Shown one piece after another: positions 1 to 6,210 of a stretch of DNA of 11,781 nucleotides. This DNA is from Treponema sp. GTDB lineage: Bacteria > Spirochaetota > Spirochaetia > Treponematales > Breznakiellaceae. The notes under the pieces were generated by a model that saw only the letters and a program-made list of their open reading frames with translations, was not told the origin of the DNA and did not search any database. The DNA is taken from NCBI GenBank assembly GCA_031258265.1, contig JAIRNB010000033.1, positions 1-11,781 of the forward strand, read 5' to 3'. The translations under genes and the position numbers were made by a program. Position 1 is the stretch's first letter; the number at the start of each line of letters is the position of its first letter.

Positions 1-1
1 C

Positions 2-202
2 CGGGGAAAATCCTCCGGCGGCGGGGCCCTGGAAGTTCTGTCGGAGGCGGGGGATCTTTCGGAAGCGGCGGCCAATCTCTTTGACGCCCTTCACCGGCTG
101 GACAAGCTGGGACTCCGCCATATCTACGCGGAGAAAGCCCCCCCGCAGACCCTGGGGGAAGCCATCAACGACCGCCTTGGCCGGGCGGCGGCAAAGTCCT
201 AA
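2..202 (+). CDS. Threonylcarbamoyl-AMP synthase (Sua5/YrdC/YciO family), C-terminal fragment
   Basis: Only the last 66 codons are in the window; the gene begins upstream of base 1. The family makes L-threonylcarbamoyl-AMP from threonine, bicarbonate and ATP in the cytoplasm, the first step toward the t6A modification of tRNAs that read ANN codons. The visible part carries the family's C-terminal signature: an AANLFDALHRLDKLG helix (a small-subunit pattern of the type LyaaLRxLDalG), then IYAE, then LGEAINDRLGRAA just before the TAA stop. The P-loop-like YrdC core with its nucleotide site is not visible. A hairpin-rich repeat begins about nine bases after the stop, so the transcript probably ends in or near it. 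The family call is fairly firm; which paralogue (TsaC, Sua5 or YciO) cannot be settled from a tail. Confidence 0.83.
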   Translation, partial: RGKSSGGGALEVLSEAGDLSEAAANLFDALHRLDKLGLRHIYAEKAPPQTLGEAINDRLGRAAAKS

Positions 203-210
203 GAGTTTGC

Positions 211-540
211 AACAGGCCGCCGGCTGTGATAAACGCATACGTTTTTGCAAGGCAAAAACGTAAAGCCCAAAAATGGCATGGATGCCAGCTTTTGTTCCAG
301 CCCAAACCGCAGGTTTGGGCCGCGCGCGCGCCGGCCAAGCTAAAGCTTGGCCGCATTGCTCAATATCTGGGGAATCATTGGCGCTATGCGAAGCCACATT
401 GGTTTAATATACAACCTATGGTTGCTTTCACTGCGCAAGGGATAGAGCGGAAATACCGGAGACTTTACCGGAGGTAAAGTCGAGGAATTGCAGCGATAGC
501 CCGGTTTTTGCGTGCTTGCACGCAAAAATGCGCCCATAAA
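211..540 (+). repeat. Hairpin-rich structured repeat, copy 1
   Basis: About 330 bases after the sua5-like stop hold no convincing gene but a chain of perfect hairpins: 239-248/252-261, 274-279/282-287, 300-308/312-320 (loop GCA), 333-340/345-352 (loop TAAA), 412-416/420-424, 463-469/473-479 (loop GGA) and 505-515/518-528. Between them lie blocks that recur almost unchanged on the minus strand at 11461-11730: 357-375, a 28-base identical block at 433-460, and 482-504. Stems at equivalent places differ in sequence yet still pair. This copy has about 60 extra bases (roughly 230-290, two hairpins) that copy 2 lacks. Possible roles are a non-autonomous mobile element, a structured non-coding RNA, or a bidirectional 3'-end element. 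The small reading frames across it look spurious. Confidence 0.8.
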
Positions 541-632
541 AAAACGAAAAAGGTAAAAACTGGTCCCCCGCTTTGAACAACTCTATTCTCCGTTCCCTTG
601 CATAGCGGCGAATTAAAGGGTATCATGTTCCC

Positions 633-1091
633 GTGCAAATCTATAAACGTACTACTTTTAACCTGGTAAAGAGTATTGTCCAGGCGCCATTGACGGGCGT
701 TTTTATTTTTGTTATTACTCAATTTTTCCTGCCCCTTCGGATTTGCCTTGTCCTTGGTTCCGTGGCGGCGGCGGCGCTTCTTTATATGGCTTTTTTCAGT
801 GAGAATATCTCCCTTGAACTGGGGGATGACGGTGTTTTTAGGTATTTCAAGCGGGGAAAGCTGGAAAACACCTTTGATCTTCGGAACTGCCGGCTTGGGT
901 ACTACCAGAAAAGCGAGTCCGGCTTTTTCGGCGACCATTCTATTACCTTGCGGATACAGGAGGGGGAAGCGGAGGAAATTTCGATTGACGCCGCGCCTTT
1001 GGGACCGGCGGCGTTTCATAAAATGTTTGCGGAAATGCAAGAATTTGCCATAAAAGATGAGCCCATACGGGCAAACAACAAGGAGGAATAG
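633..1091 (+). CDS. Membrane protein with two N-terminal helices and a soluble C-terminal domain
   Basis: A 152-residue protein of unknown function. The start is GTG at 633: the frame has a stop at 603-605 and no ATG in between, and an AAAGGG at 615-620 lies 12 bases upstream, a rather long spacing. Residues about 18-33 and 36-55 form two hydrophobic segments with a short turn, so the protein is probably a membrane hairpin. The remaining ~95 residues are soluble and beta-rich, with LELGDDGVFRYF and ITLRI strands, and end in an amphipathic helix (AAFHKMFAEMQEF). That layout, a helical hairpin followed by a beta domain with a C-terminal helix, resembles bacterial PH-like membrane proteins, but this is a structural guess without a signature motif. 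It is followed three bases later by another small membrane-anchored protein, so the two are surely co-transcribed. A long minus-strand frame over it is a shadow. Confidence 0.72.
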   Translation: MQIYKRTTFNLVKSIVQAPLTGVFIFVITQFFLPLRICLVLGSVAAAALLYMAFFSENISLELGDDGVFRYFKRGKLENTFDLRNCRLGYYQKSESGFFGDHSITLRIQEGEAEEISIDAAPLGPAAFHKMFAEMQEFAIKDEPIRANNKEE

Positions 1092-1094
1092 CTT

Positions 1095-1544
1095 ATGAAC
1101 CCTATTTATTTTGTCGTGGTCATCGTCTTCCTGGCGGTGGGGTATATGGTAAGCCAGAGCATGGCCCGGAAGTCGGCGGGAAACGTCAAGGAATTTCTGG
1201 CCCAGCACCCTGACGCGGTTAAGATATACCTGATGGGTAAATTCAGCATCGCCTCGGAAGCGGTGGTGGTGGCCACCGTAGACGGTGAACTGCCGGTCCT
1301 TTTTACCGAGGGCGGGTCCTTTGGTATTCCGGGGCTTCCGGGGGGCAAAAGCGGCCTCTATGTCCTGCCGGGGACCAGGACCCTGGAACTACAGTACACC
1401 CATAACCGTCCGGGTATTATGTATAAAAATGTAACCACTTCCACCGGACTGGTAAAAAAAGAGTTTGTGGTGGAGGCGGGCAAGACCTATGTCCTGGGCT
1501 TCGACCGGAAAAATGAAAATTTCACTTTTGAAACAAGCGTATAA
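1095..1544 (+). CDS. Single-helix membrane-anchored protein, unknown function
   Basis: A 149-residue protein with a hydrophobic N-terminal segment at residues about 4-20 (YFVVVIVFLAVGYMVS), probably an uncleaved anchor or signal peptide. The rest is predicted beta-rich: GKFSIASEAVVVATVDGELPVLF, then a glycine-rich turn (GIPGLPGGKSG), LYVLPGTRTLELQYTH and FVVEAGKTYVLGFD. The pattern of 'tunable lipid-facing or carrier' strands ending with EAGKTYVL recalls small PEGA-like or DUF2846-like envelope domains in which a peptide 'makes a structure grow longer', but no family signature is clear. The start at 1095 has a strong AGGAGG at 1081-1086, inside the end of the upstream gene, and only three bases separate the two genes. 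They form a two-gene operon, and both proteins are likely to be in the same membrane. No regulator or enzyme motif is seen. Confidence 0.75.
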   Translation: MNPIYFVVVIVFLAVGYMVSQSMARKSAGNVKEFLAQHPDAVKIYLMGKFSIASEAVVVATVDGELPVLFTEGGSFGIPGLPGGKSGLYVLPGTRTLELQYTHNRPGIMYKNVTTSTGLVKKEFVVEAGKTYVLGFDRKNENFTFETSV

Positions 1545-1555
1545 TTTTAGCATAG

Positions 1556-1587
1556 GGGGGCTGTAAAACTTTAGCTTTGCGGCCCCC
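1556..1587 (+). terminator. Possible weak terminator hairpin
   Basis: A GGGGGC/GCCCCC stem (1556-1561 with 1582-1587) closes a 20-base loop just 11 bases after the stop of the small membrane-protein operon. There is no T run after it, so it is not a canonical intrinsic terminator and may instead be a 3'-end stabiliser or chance. Confidence 0.3.
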
Positions 1588-1656
1588 GCCGTTTAAGGGC
1601 CTCAGTCACCGTTTAACCCGCTTAATTCATGGATACCGGCTTTCTGGGGGAGGCTG

Positions 1657-1736
1657 CCGTCCTTTTTTCACCGTCCTTTTTTGCCGCCTTATTTCACTGC
1701 CCTGTTTCACCGTCCTGTCTTACTGTCCTGTATTGA
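1657..1736. repeat. Degenerate tandem repeat, six units of 13-14 bp
   Basis: Six adjacent units read 1657-1670 CCGTCCTTTTTTCA, 1671-1683 CCGTCCTTTTTTG, 1684-1696 CCGCCTTATTTCA, 1697-1709 CTGCCCTGTTTCA, 1710-1722 CCGTCCTGTCTTA and 1723-1736 CTGTCCTGTATTGA. The approximate consensus is C(C/T)G(T/C)CCT(G/T)TTTCA. The array lies in the 393-base gene-free stretch 1545-1937, about 40 bases upstream of a candidate promoter for the Fe-S operon. It could be an array of protein-binding sites, or a slippage-derived repeat of no function. The period is not a whole number of DNA turns, so bound proteins would not all face the same side. Confidence 0.7.
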
Positions 1737-1773
1737 CGGTATAAACCTTGTATCCGTATCGGAGCAATAAGGA

Positions 1774-1802
1774 TTGTCTTTAACCGGGGAAAGCGGTATA
1801 TT
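1774..1802 (+). promoter_or_regulatory. Candidate sigma-70 promoter of the nifS-nifU operon
   Basis: TTGTCT at 1774-1779 and TATATT at 1797-1802 are separated by exactly 17 bases; the -10 matches consensus at five of six positions, the -35 at four. Transcription would start near 1809 and leave a leader of roughly 130 bases, which contains a GCCGGG/CCCGGC inverted pair (1881-1886 with 1900-1905). A second, weaker pair (TTGAAT at 1807-1812 followed by an AT-rich stretch near 1828-1836) is also possible. No convincing IscR-type operator palindrome was found. Confidence 0.42.
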
Positions 1803-1937
1803 GGTATTGAATAGATGAGTAATTTAGTAAATAATTAGGCAGGTTTCAAAACCAATATTTGGAACCGCCCCTGTTGAAAGGCCGGGAGCCTTGGCCGGAC
1901 CCGGCGGCTTACCAGTGAAAACGGGCCGGAGGAACCC

Positions 1938-3158
1938 ATGGCAGACAGAAAAGTTTACATTGACTATAACGCCACCACTCCTCTCAAGGCGGAGGTAAAG
2001 GCCGCCATGATAGAGGATTTTGAGGTATACGGAAACGCCTCCAGCATGCACGGCTCCGGCCGGCTTGCCCATGCCCGGGTGGAAGAAGCCCGGTCCGCGG
2101 TGGCAAAACTCCTGGGGGCTAAATCCCGGGAGATCATCTTTACCTCCGGGGGTTCGGAATCCAACAATACGGTGTTCCAGACCATGCGGGATCTGGCTTC
2201 CGGCCCCGGCGTCCAAGGAGGGCGGACGGAGATCATCACCAGCGCCATTGAGCATCCCTGCGTGTTGAATTCCGCCGCCTATCTAAAATCCCTGGGTTTT
2301 ACGGTCCATTTCCTCCCGGTGGACGAGTACGGCAAGCTGAAGATGGATGTCTTAAAGTCCCTGCTGGGGGAAAAGACTCTCCTTATCTCCGTGATGATGG
2401 CCAATAATGAAATCGGCACCGTCCAGGACATTAAAGAAATTGCCGCCCTGGCTAAAAAGGCGGGGGCCTATACCCACACCGACGCCGTTCAGGCTGTGGG
2501 GAAGATCCCCGTGGATGTGAAGGACCTGGGGGTGGATTACCTTACCATGTCGGCCCACAAGATCTACGGCCCCAAGGGCATCGGCGCCCTTTATGTCCGC
2601 GAAGGGGCCCCCGTCCTTCCTTTGATCCACGGAGGCCACCAGGAAGACGGCCTGCGGGCGGGAACCTACAACAACACCGGTATTTTGGGTTTCGGCAAAG
2701 CCGCGGAACTGGCCATAGGGCTGGTGGAAGAATACGGCCGCAGCCTTTCCGCCCTGCGGGAGCGGCTTCGGGAAGGGCTGCTGGCCCATATCCCCGACAT
2801 CAAGATCAACGGCCACCCCAGGGATCTGCTGCCCAATACCCTAAACGTGTCCTTCCCCGGCGCGGAGGGGGAGTCCATCCTCCTTTCCATGGATATTATG
2901 GGGATCGAAGCCTCTACCGGTTCCGCCTGCGCCTCCGGGAGCCTGGAACCATCCCATGTGCTTTTAGCCATTGGCGTGGGACCGGAACTAGCCCACGGTT
3001 CCATCCGCTTCAGCCTTGGCTGGGGGATCAGCGAAGCGGATATCGACTATATTATAGAGACCCTGCCCCCCATCATTGCCCGCCTGCGGGCCATGTCCAC
3101 CCTCAGCCCCCATCAGGCCAAGGAGAGGGCCGCGGAACCGCAATTAACGCCCCGCTAA
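1938..3158 (+). CDS. nifS: Cysteine desulfurase (NifS/IscS family)
   Basis: A 406-residue PLP enzyme, close to the usual ~400, that removes sulfur from L-cysteine as an enzyme-bound persulfide and yields alanine; the sulfur feeds Fe-S cluster assembly in the cytoplasm. Visible landmarks: YIDYNATTP at the N-terminus, the SGGSESNN phosphate-binding loop (about 70-77), H106 in IEHPCV stacking on the PLP ring, ANNEIG (155-160), D182 and Q185 in HTDAVQA, K208 in SAHKIYGPKG as the Schiff-base lysine, RAGT (240-243), and the persulfide cysteine C331 in STGSACASGS. Every catalytic residue is present. ATG at 1938 follows GGAGG (1928-1932). The NifU-type scaffold begins 16 bases after the stop, so the two are one operon. 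NifS and IscS cannot be told apart on sequence alone; the NifU neighbour favours the NifS name, but no nitrogenase gene is visible, so a housekeeping role is likely. Confidence 0.96.
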   Translation: MADRKVYIDYNATTPLKAEVKAAMIEDFEVYGNASSMHGSGRLAHARVEEARSAVAKLLGAKSREIIFTSGGSESNNTVFQTMRDLASGPGVQGGRTEIITSAIEHPCVLNSAAYLKSLGFTVHFLPVDEYGKLKMDVLKSLLGEKTLLISVMMANNEIGTVQDIKEIAALAKKAGAYTHTDAVQAVGKIPVDVKDLGVDYLTMSAHKIYGPKGIGALYVREGAPVLPLIHGGHQEDGLRAGTYNNTGILGFGKAAELAIGLVEEYGRSLSALRERLREGLLAHIPDIKINGHPRDLLPNTLNVSFPGAEGESILLSMDIMGIEASTGSACASGSLEPSHVLLAIGVGPELAHGSIRFSLGWGISEADIDYIIETLPPIIARLRAMSTLSPHQAKERAAEPQLTPR

Positions 3159-3174
3159 AGGGGAGGAGTAAACA

Positions 3175-3768
3175 ATGTCCGACTGGCTGTATTCGGATAC
3201 CGTCAAAGATCACTTTACCAAACCCAGGAACGTACTCCTGGATGACGAGGCCGCCTTTCCCGCGGACGCCCGGGGACAGACGGGGAATATCAAATGCGGG
3301 GATCAGATGCTCATGCTCCTGCGGATCAAGGATGACATCATCACCGACGTGCGCTGGAAAACCTACGGCTGCGCCAGCGCCATCGCCAGCACCAGCATGC
3401 TTTCCGAGACCATCAAGGGAATGAACATCCGGGACGCCTACAGCATCCGCCCGGAGGACCTGGTAGAAAAACTAGGGGGCCTCCCGGACTACAAGATCCA
3501 CTGCTCCGTTCTGGGGGACAAGGCCCTGCGCACCGCCATAGACGACTACCTGGAAAAAACCGGCCGGGCGGGAATGTTAAAAGAGGCGGCCACCGAGATC
3601 TGCCACTGCCTGGGCATCACCGATAAGGACATAGAAAACGCCTTCCACGCCGGGGCCCGCAGCTGGGAACAGCTCCAGCAGGCCACCAAGATTGGCACCG
3701 TCTGCGGGGGCTGCAAAAACAAGGCCCTGGAACTCCTCCACGAATTCGCCCATATCTACGGGATGTAA
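3175..3768 (+). CDS. nifU: NifU-type Fe-S scaffold without the C-terminal Nfu domain
   Basis: A 197-residue scaffold on which Fe-S clusters are assembled with sulfur from the upstream desulfurase. Residues 1-130 are the IscU-like domain with its three cluster cysteines: C41 in KCGD (D43 is the conserved aspartate that makes the cluster labile), C66 in YGCASA and C110 in HCSVLG. Residues about 138-190 are a BFD-like permanent [2Fe-2S] domain with C143 and C145 (CHC) and C177 and C180 (CGGC). Classical Azotobacter-type NifU continues with an Nfu domain bearing a CxxC; here the protein ends at 197 with a clean stop, so that domain is absent. The start ATG has GGGAGGAG at 3161-3168, six bases upstream. 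The gene is the last of its operon; the next gene is convergent. Confidence 0.93.
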   Translation: MSDWLYSDTVKDHFTKPRNVLLDDEAAFPADARGQTGNIKCGDQMLMLLRIKDDIITDVRWKTYGCASAIASTSMLSETIKGMNIRDAYSIRPEDLVEKLGGLPDYKIHCSVLGDKALRTAIDDYLEKTGRAGMLKEAATEICHCLGITDKDIENAFHAGARSWEQLQQATKIGTVCGGCKNKALELLHEFAHIYGM

Positions 3769-3827
3769 TATCTATAGGCGCGTTATAGCCGCCGTCCAGG
3801 GGATCGCTTAGAAATTTTTTAATGGGG

Positions 3828-3935
3828 GGAAGCCGCGGCAGCTTCGCTGCCGGTCCCCTCGCTTCGGCCTCCTCGTTCCGCTTCGCGGCCCTGCGATGTC
3901 CTCCGCTGCCCCCCTCTCCGGGGCTCCGCCCCAAA
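3828..3935. repeat. GC-rich cluster of short palindromes between convergent genes
   Basis: The space between the ends of nifU and the DUF2147 gene holds short hairpins with three-base loops: CGGCAGC-TTC-GCTGCCG (3836-3852), CCGC-TTC-GCGG (3878-3888) and GGGGC-TCC-GCCCC (3920-3932), plus several CGCTTCG cores. A T run (3815-3820, within AAATTTTTTAA) comes before the cluster on the + strand. It looks like a REP-type intergenic repeat and may protect or end the two converging transcripts. No second copy occurs in this window, so its repeated nature is inferred from style alone. Confidence 0.5.
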
Positions 3936-3951
3936 CCCCAATTAACGCAGT

Positions 3952-4446
3952 TTAGCGCAGGGCGGCGGCCTCTTCGCGGGTACAGCGCCGCCAGAACTGG
4001 CTGCGGCCGATGCCCAGCCCAATTTCCCCCCGCATCTCCAGCGCTTCCGTTTCAAAACGGCCGCCGGTGCCGTGGCGGGTAATTTTACATCTGTACATAT
4101 TGCCGTCTTCGGGGTTTACCACATGGCCGCCGGTCCAGGCTCCCTCGCTTTCCCTCCGCAGGCCGAAGATCCACGGCGTACCGGCCAGGGGCATCTGATT
4201 TACAAGCCCCGCCACCGGGAAGCCCTGGTAGCTTTTCTTGCATTTGGCCGCCGGTTCACTGCCCGGCCGGCCAACCAGGGAGAGCATCTTGCCGTACAGT
4301 ACGCCGCCGCTTTCGTATATTTCCCAGCCTGCGGTAACCTGGCCGCTTTTTTCATCGATACTAAGCCAGAACCCCTCCGCCGGGTCCAGGGCAAAACAGA
4401 ACTGCCCCGCCAAAAACACAAGACAAACAAAAAACAGGTTTTTCAT
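3952..4446 (-). CDS. DUF2147-family exported protein
   Basis: A 164-residue secreted protein of unknown biochemical role. Residues 1-20 (MKNLFFVCLVFLAGQFCFA) are a typical signal peptide with an A-L-D junction. The body matches the DUF2147 pattern of an eight-stranded barrel-like domain: EGFWLSIDEKSGQ, WEIYESGGVLYGKM (strand-turn-GxLYGKI), a cysteine-lysine stretch CKKSYQGFPVAGL, WTGGHVVNPEDGNMYRCKI (the G-x-I-x-x-P-x-x-G-x-x-Y motif) and the C-terminal RGEIGLGIGRSQFWRR (RGYIGxxxGRxQxWxR). The start at 4446 has AAGGAGA ten bases upstream; a longer frame that begins farther upstream lacks a signal-like start. It is the last gene of the minus-strand run, 49 bases after the P83/100-family gene. 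No membrane anchor or lipobox is seen, so the product is probably periplasmic. Confidence 0.82.
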   Translation of the reverse strand: MKNLFFVCLVFLAGQFCFALDPAEGFWLSIDEKSGQVTAGWEIYESGGVLYGKMLSLVGRPGSEPAAKCKKSYQGFPVAGLVNQMPLAGTPWIFGLRRESEGAWTGGHVVNPEDGNMYRCKITRHGTGGRFETEALEMRGEIGLGIGRSQFWRRCTREEAAALR

Positions 4447-4495
4447 AGTGTTTACTCTCCTTAAGCAGCTCCGCGCTTTGTTTCCGGGACCGGCG

Positions 4496-6118
4496 CTACT
4501 CCCCCAGGGTTTGGGCATTTAGAATAAGGGCCGACCCGTCGGCCCGCTGGGTAAGAACCAGGTCATCCTGGAACCACAGGGAGGCGAAGGGGTGCAGCGC
4601 CGTTTGGGAGCGGGCCTCCAGGCCAAGGGCGGAATTAAAACGGCCCAGGTAGGCATTCCCCCCCGACGCGATGATGGCGTAAAGATCCGGCCCGTTGGTC
4701 CACAGGAGGCTTTGGGGGTGAATATCGTCTCTCCCCTGGGCCTTCATCTCCAGGGTCCGGCCGTCAATCTCGATAAGCCTGACGGCCCCGGAACCCCGGT
4801 TCTCCCCGGCGATGGCGATGATCCTGCCCCCGGCGCTAAGGACGCTGCGGACATTCACGGTGTTTACGGCGGAACGCCGCAGTTCCTCCCCCTCCCGGCT
4901 GATATAAACAAAACGTCCCAGGGGGGAATCAGGGCCGTTAAGGATCACCGCGATCAGGCCCTCTTCCTCCCGGGGGCTTCCCTCATTGATAAGGGCCTGC
5001 TGATCGGCGGCAATATCCTCCCGCTCCTGCCAGGCTTCTTCCCTTTTCTGTTCGGCCAGTTCCTCGTTCCGCCGGGCCTCTTCCTGTTTCTGATCCACCG
5101 CCTCCTGCCGCCGCTCCAGGTCTTCTTCCCGCCTGGCCAGTTCTTCCTCCCCGGCCTGTTCCCCCTGGGGGCTTTCTTCCGCCGTCACCGGGGGCCGTTC
5201 CCCGGCGGGCCGGCTTCCCGGTTCCCGAGGCGTTTCCCGGGATGCCGACGGCTGCCCCTGGGCGGTTTCCCGCCCTTCCTCATCGATTCGCCGCTGTTCC
5301 TCAATCCTCTGGCGTTCCTCGTCGATCCTCTGCCGTTCCTCGTCTATCTGCCGCTGTTCATCAGCGGCCTCCCTGCGCTGTTCCCCCGCCCGCTGTTCCG
5401 CTTCCTCCGCCTCCCGTTCCTTGAGTTCTACCATGTCCTGGCGCTGTTCTACCCCCCGGTCTTCATCCTTCCGGAGTTCTTCCACCACCCGGCTGTCTGA
5501 TATAACAGAGGTATCCAAGGCGGAAAGGGAACCGGCTCCGCCTATGCCCATGGGAATGATCAGCAGGGTCCGGCCCGGCCATTCATCAAAGCGGATGGAA
5601 AGACCGGCCCGCTCCCGGTCCAGATGGCCGGTTACCGGTTCCTGGTAACGGGAACCGATATAGCCCCAATCCCCCCGGTAAACCGCGTTGTAAATAGTCA
5701 CATATTCGGCCAGGAGGGTCGCGTCTTCCGCGCTGTAAAGGTAGGCCCCCTCCAGGTAGCCCTGGAGGATGAGTCTGAGGTTCCTGATATGGTCTACCCC
5801 GGTATCATGGCCCAGGCCGAAAATATCCGCGTTTAGCCTTCCCCCCTCCCCCGGCGTGGGAATGTGGATGACAAAGTACCGGCCCCTGGTTCCCGGTGTG
5901 TTGTTGCCCCCCCGGACCGCCTGGCCAAGGACATAGCCGATATTGCGAATCTGGGCCCGGCTTTCGATCCGGGCATGGGGGCCTTCGTAATTGATAAAAG
6001 TAATGGGCGCCTGGTTCTGTTCCAGTTCTTCCTGGTTTACCTGGGCCGGCAGGGGAAAGGCCAGCAGAATCCCCGTTAAAAAAAGAATTTTCCGCAGCGC
6101 GGAAAAGAAATAACGCAT
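4496..6118 (-). CDS. P83/100-family exported protein
   Basis: A 540-residue homologue of the Borrelia P83/100 antigen and its treponemal relatives, of unknown molecular function. Residues 1-26 (MRYFFSALRKILFLTGILLAFPLPAQ) form a signal peptide. The N-terminal domain (about 37-215) begins with the family's ITFINYEGPHARIESRAQIRNIG-like motif and contains a beta-rich GRYFVIHIP segment. Residues about 213-284 form a charged coiled coil with heptads of the type RQRIDEE repeated in tandem near 256-282; a Pro/Ser/Glu-rich linker (about 285-322) and a second charged helix (about 323-376) follow. The C-terminal ~155 residues show repeated beta strands (GRFVYISREG, GRIIAIAGE, PDLYAIIASGG), consistent with a propeller-like domain. 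The chosen ATG at 6118 has GAGG six bases upstream; the longer frame back to 6220 has no signal-like start and would overlap the preceding gene. Confidence 0.86.
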   Translation of the reverse strand: MRYFFSALRKILFLTGILLAFPLPAQVNQEELEQNQAPITFINYEGPHARIESRAQIRNIGYVLGQAVRGGNNTPGTRGRYFVIHIPTPGEGGRLNADIFGLGHDTGVDHIRNLRLILQGYLEGAYLYSAEDATLLAEYVTIYNAVYRGDWGYIGSRYQEPVTGHLDRERAGLSIRFDEWPGRTLLIIPMGIGGAGSLSALDTSVISDSRVVEELRKDEDRGVEQRQDMVELKEREAEEAEQRAGEQRREAADEQRQIDEERQRIDEERQRIEEQRRIDEEGRETAQGQPSASRETPREPGSRPAGERPPVTAEESPQGEQAGEEELARREEDLERRQEAVDQKQEEARRNEELAEQKREEAWQEREDIAADQQALINEGSPREEEGLIAVILNGPDSPLGRFVYISREGEELRRSAVNTVNVRSVLSAGGRIIAIAGENRGSGAVRLIEIDGRTLEMKAQGRDDIHPQSLLWTNGPDLYAIIASGGNAYLGRFNSALGLEARSQTALHPFASLWFQDDLVLTQRADGSALILNAQTLGE

Positions 6119-6135
6119 GATAAACCTCGTTCTTA

Positions 6136-6155
6136 GGGCCCCCGCCGGGGGGCCT
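6136..6155 (-). terminator. GC-rich hairpin between the propeller/HEAT gene and the P83/100-family gene
   Basis: On the transcribed strand a seven-pair GGCCCCC/GGGGGCC-type stem (6137-6143 with 6148-6154) with a four-base loop lies in the 92-base gap between the two genes, about 18 bases before the downstream start codon. No U run follows, so read-through is expected; it could weaken transcription, stabilise the downstream message or be chance. Confidence 0.3.
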
Positions 6156-6210
6156 GTGTGAAGGGGCCCGTCCAAAACTTCTATTTTGGGCAAGCCCTTA
6201 AAATTTACAA

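Noticed and set aside
226..477. 83-codon plus-strand frame in the repeat
   Set aside because: It crosses several perfect hairpins, has no SD, and its frame is not kept in the second copy.
465..1208. A 247-codon minus-strand frame antisense to the first small membrane protein
   Set aside because: Its product is basic and low in structure, it lies wholly opposite a well-supported gene with an SD-linked partner, and part of it covers the hairpin repeat.
1740..1937. IscR-type operator or riboswitch in the nifS leader
   Set aside because: No palindrome like the IscR sites and no recognised riboswitch core was found; only a short GC inverted pair is visible.
4592..5500. A 302-codon plus-strand frame opposite the P83/100-family gene
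   Set aside because: It is the mirror of a charged coiled-coil coding region; the product is leucine, proline and phenylalanine rich with no family motif.
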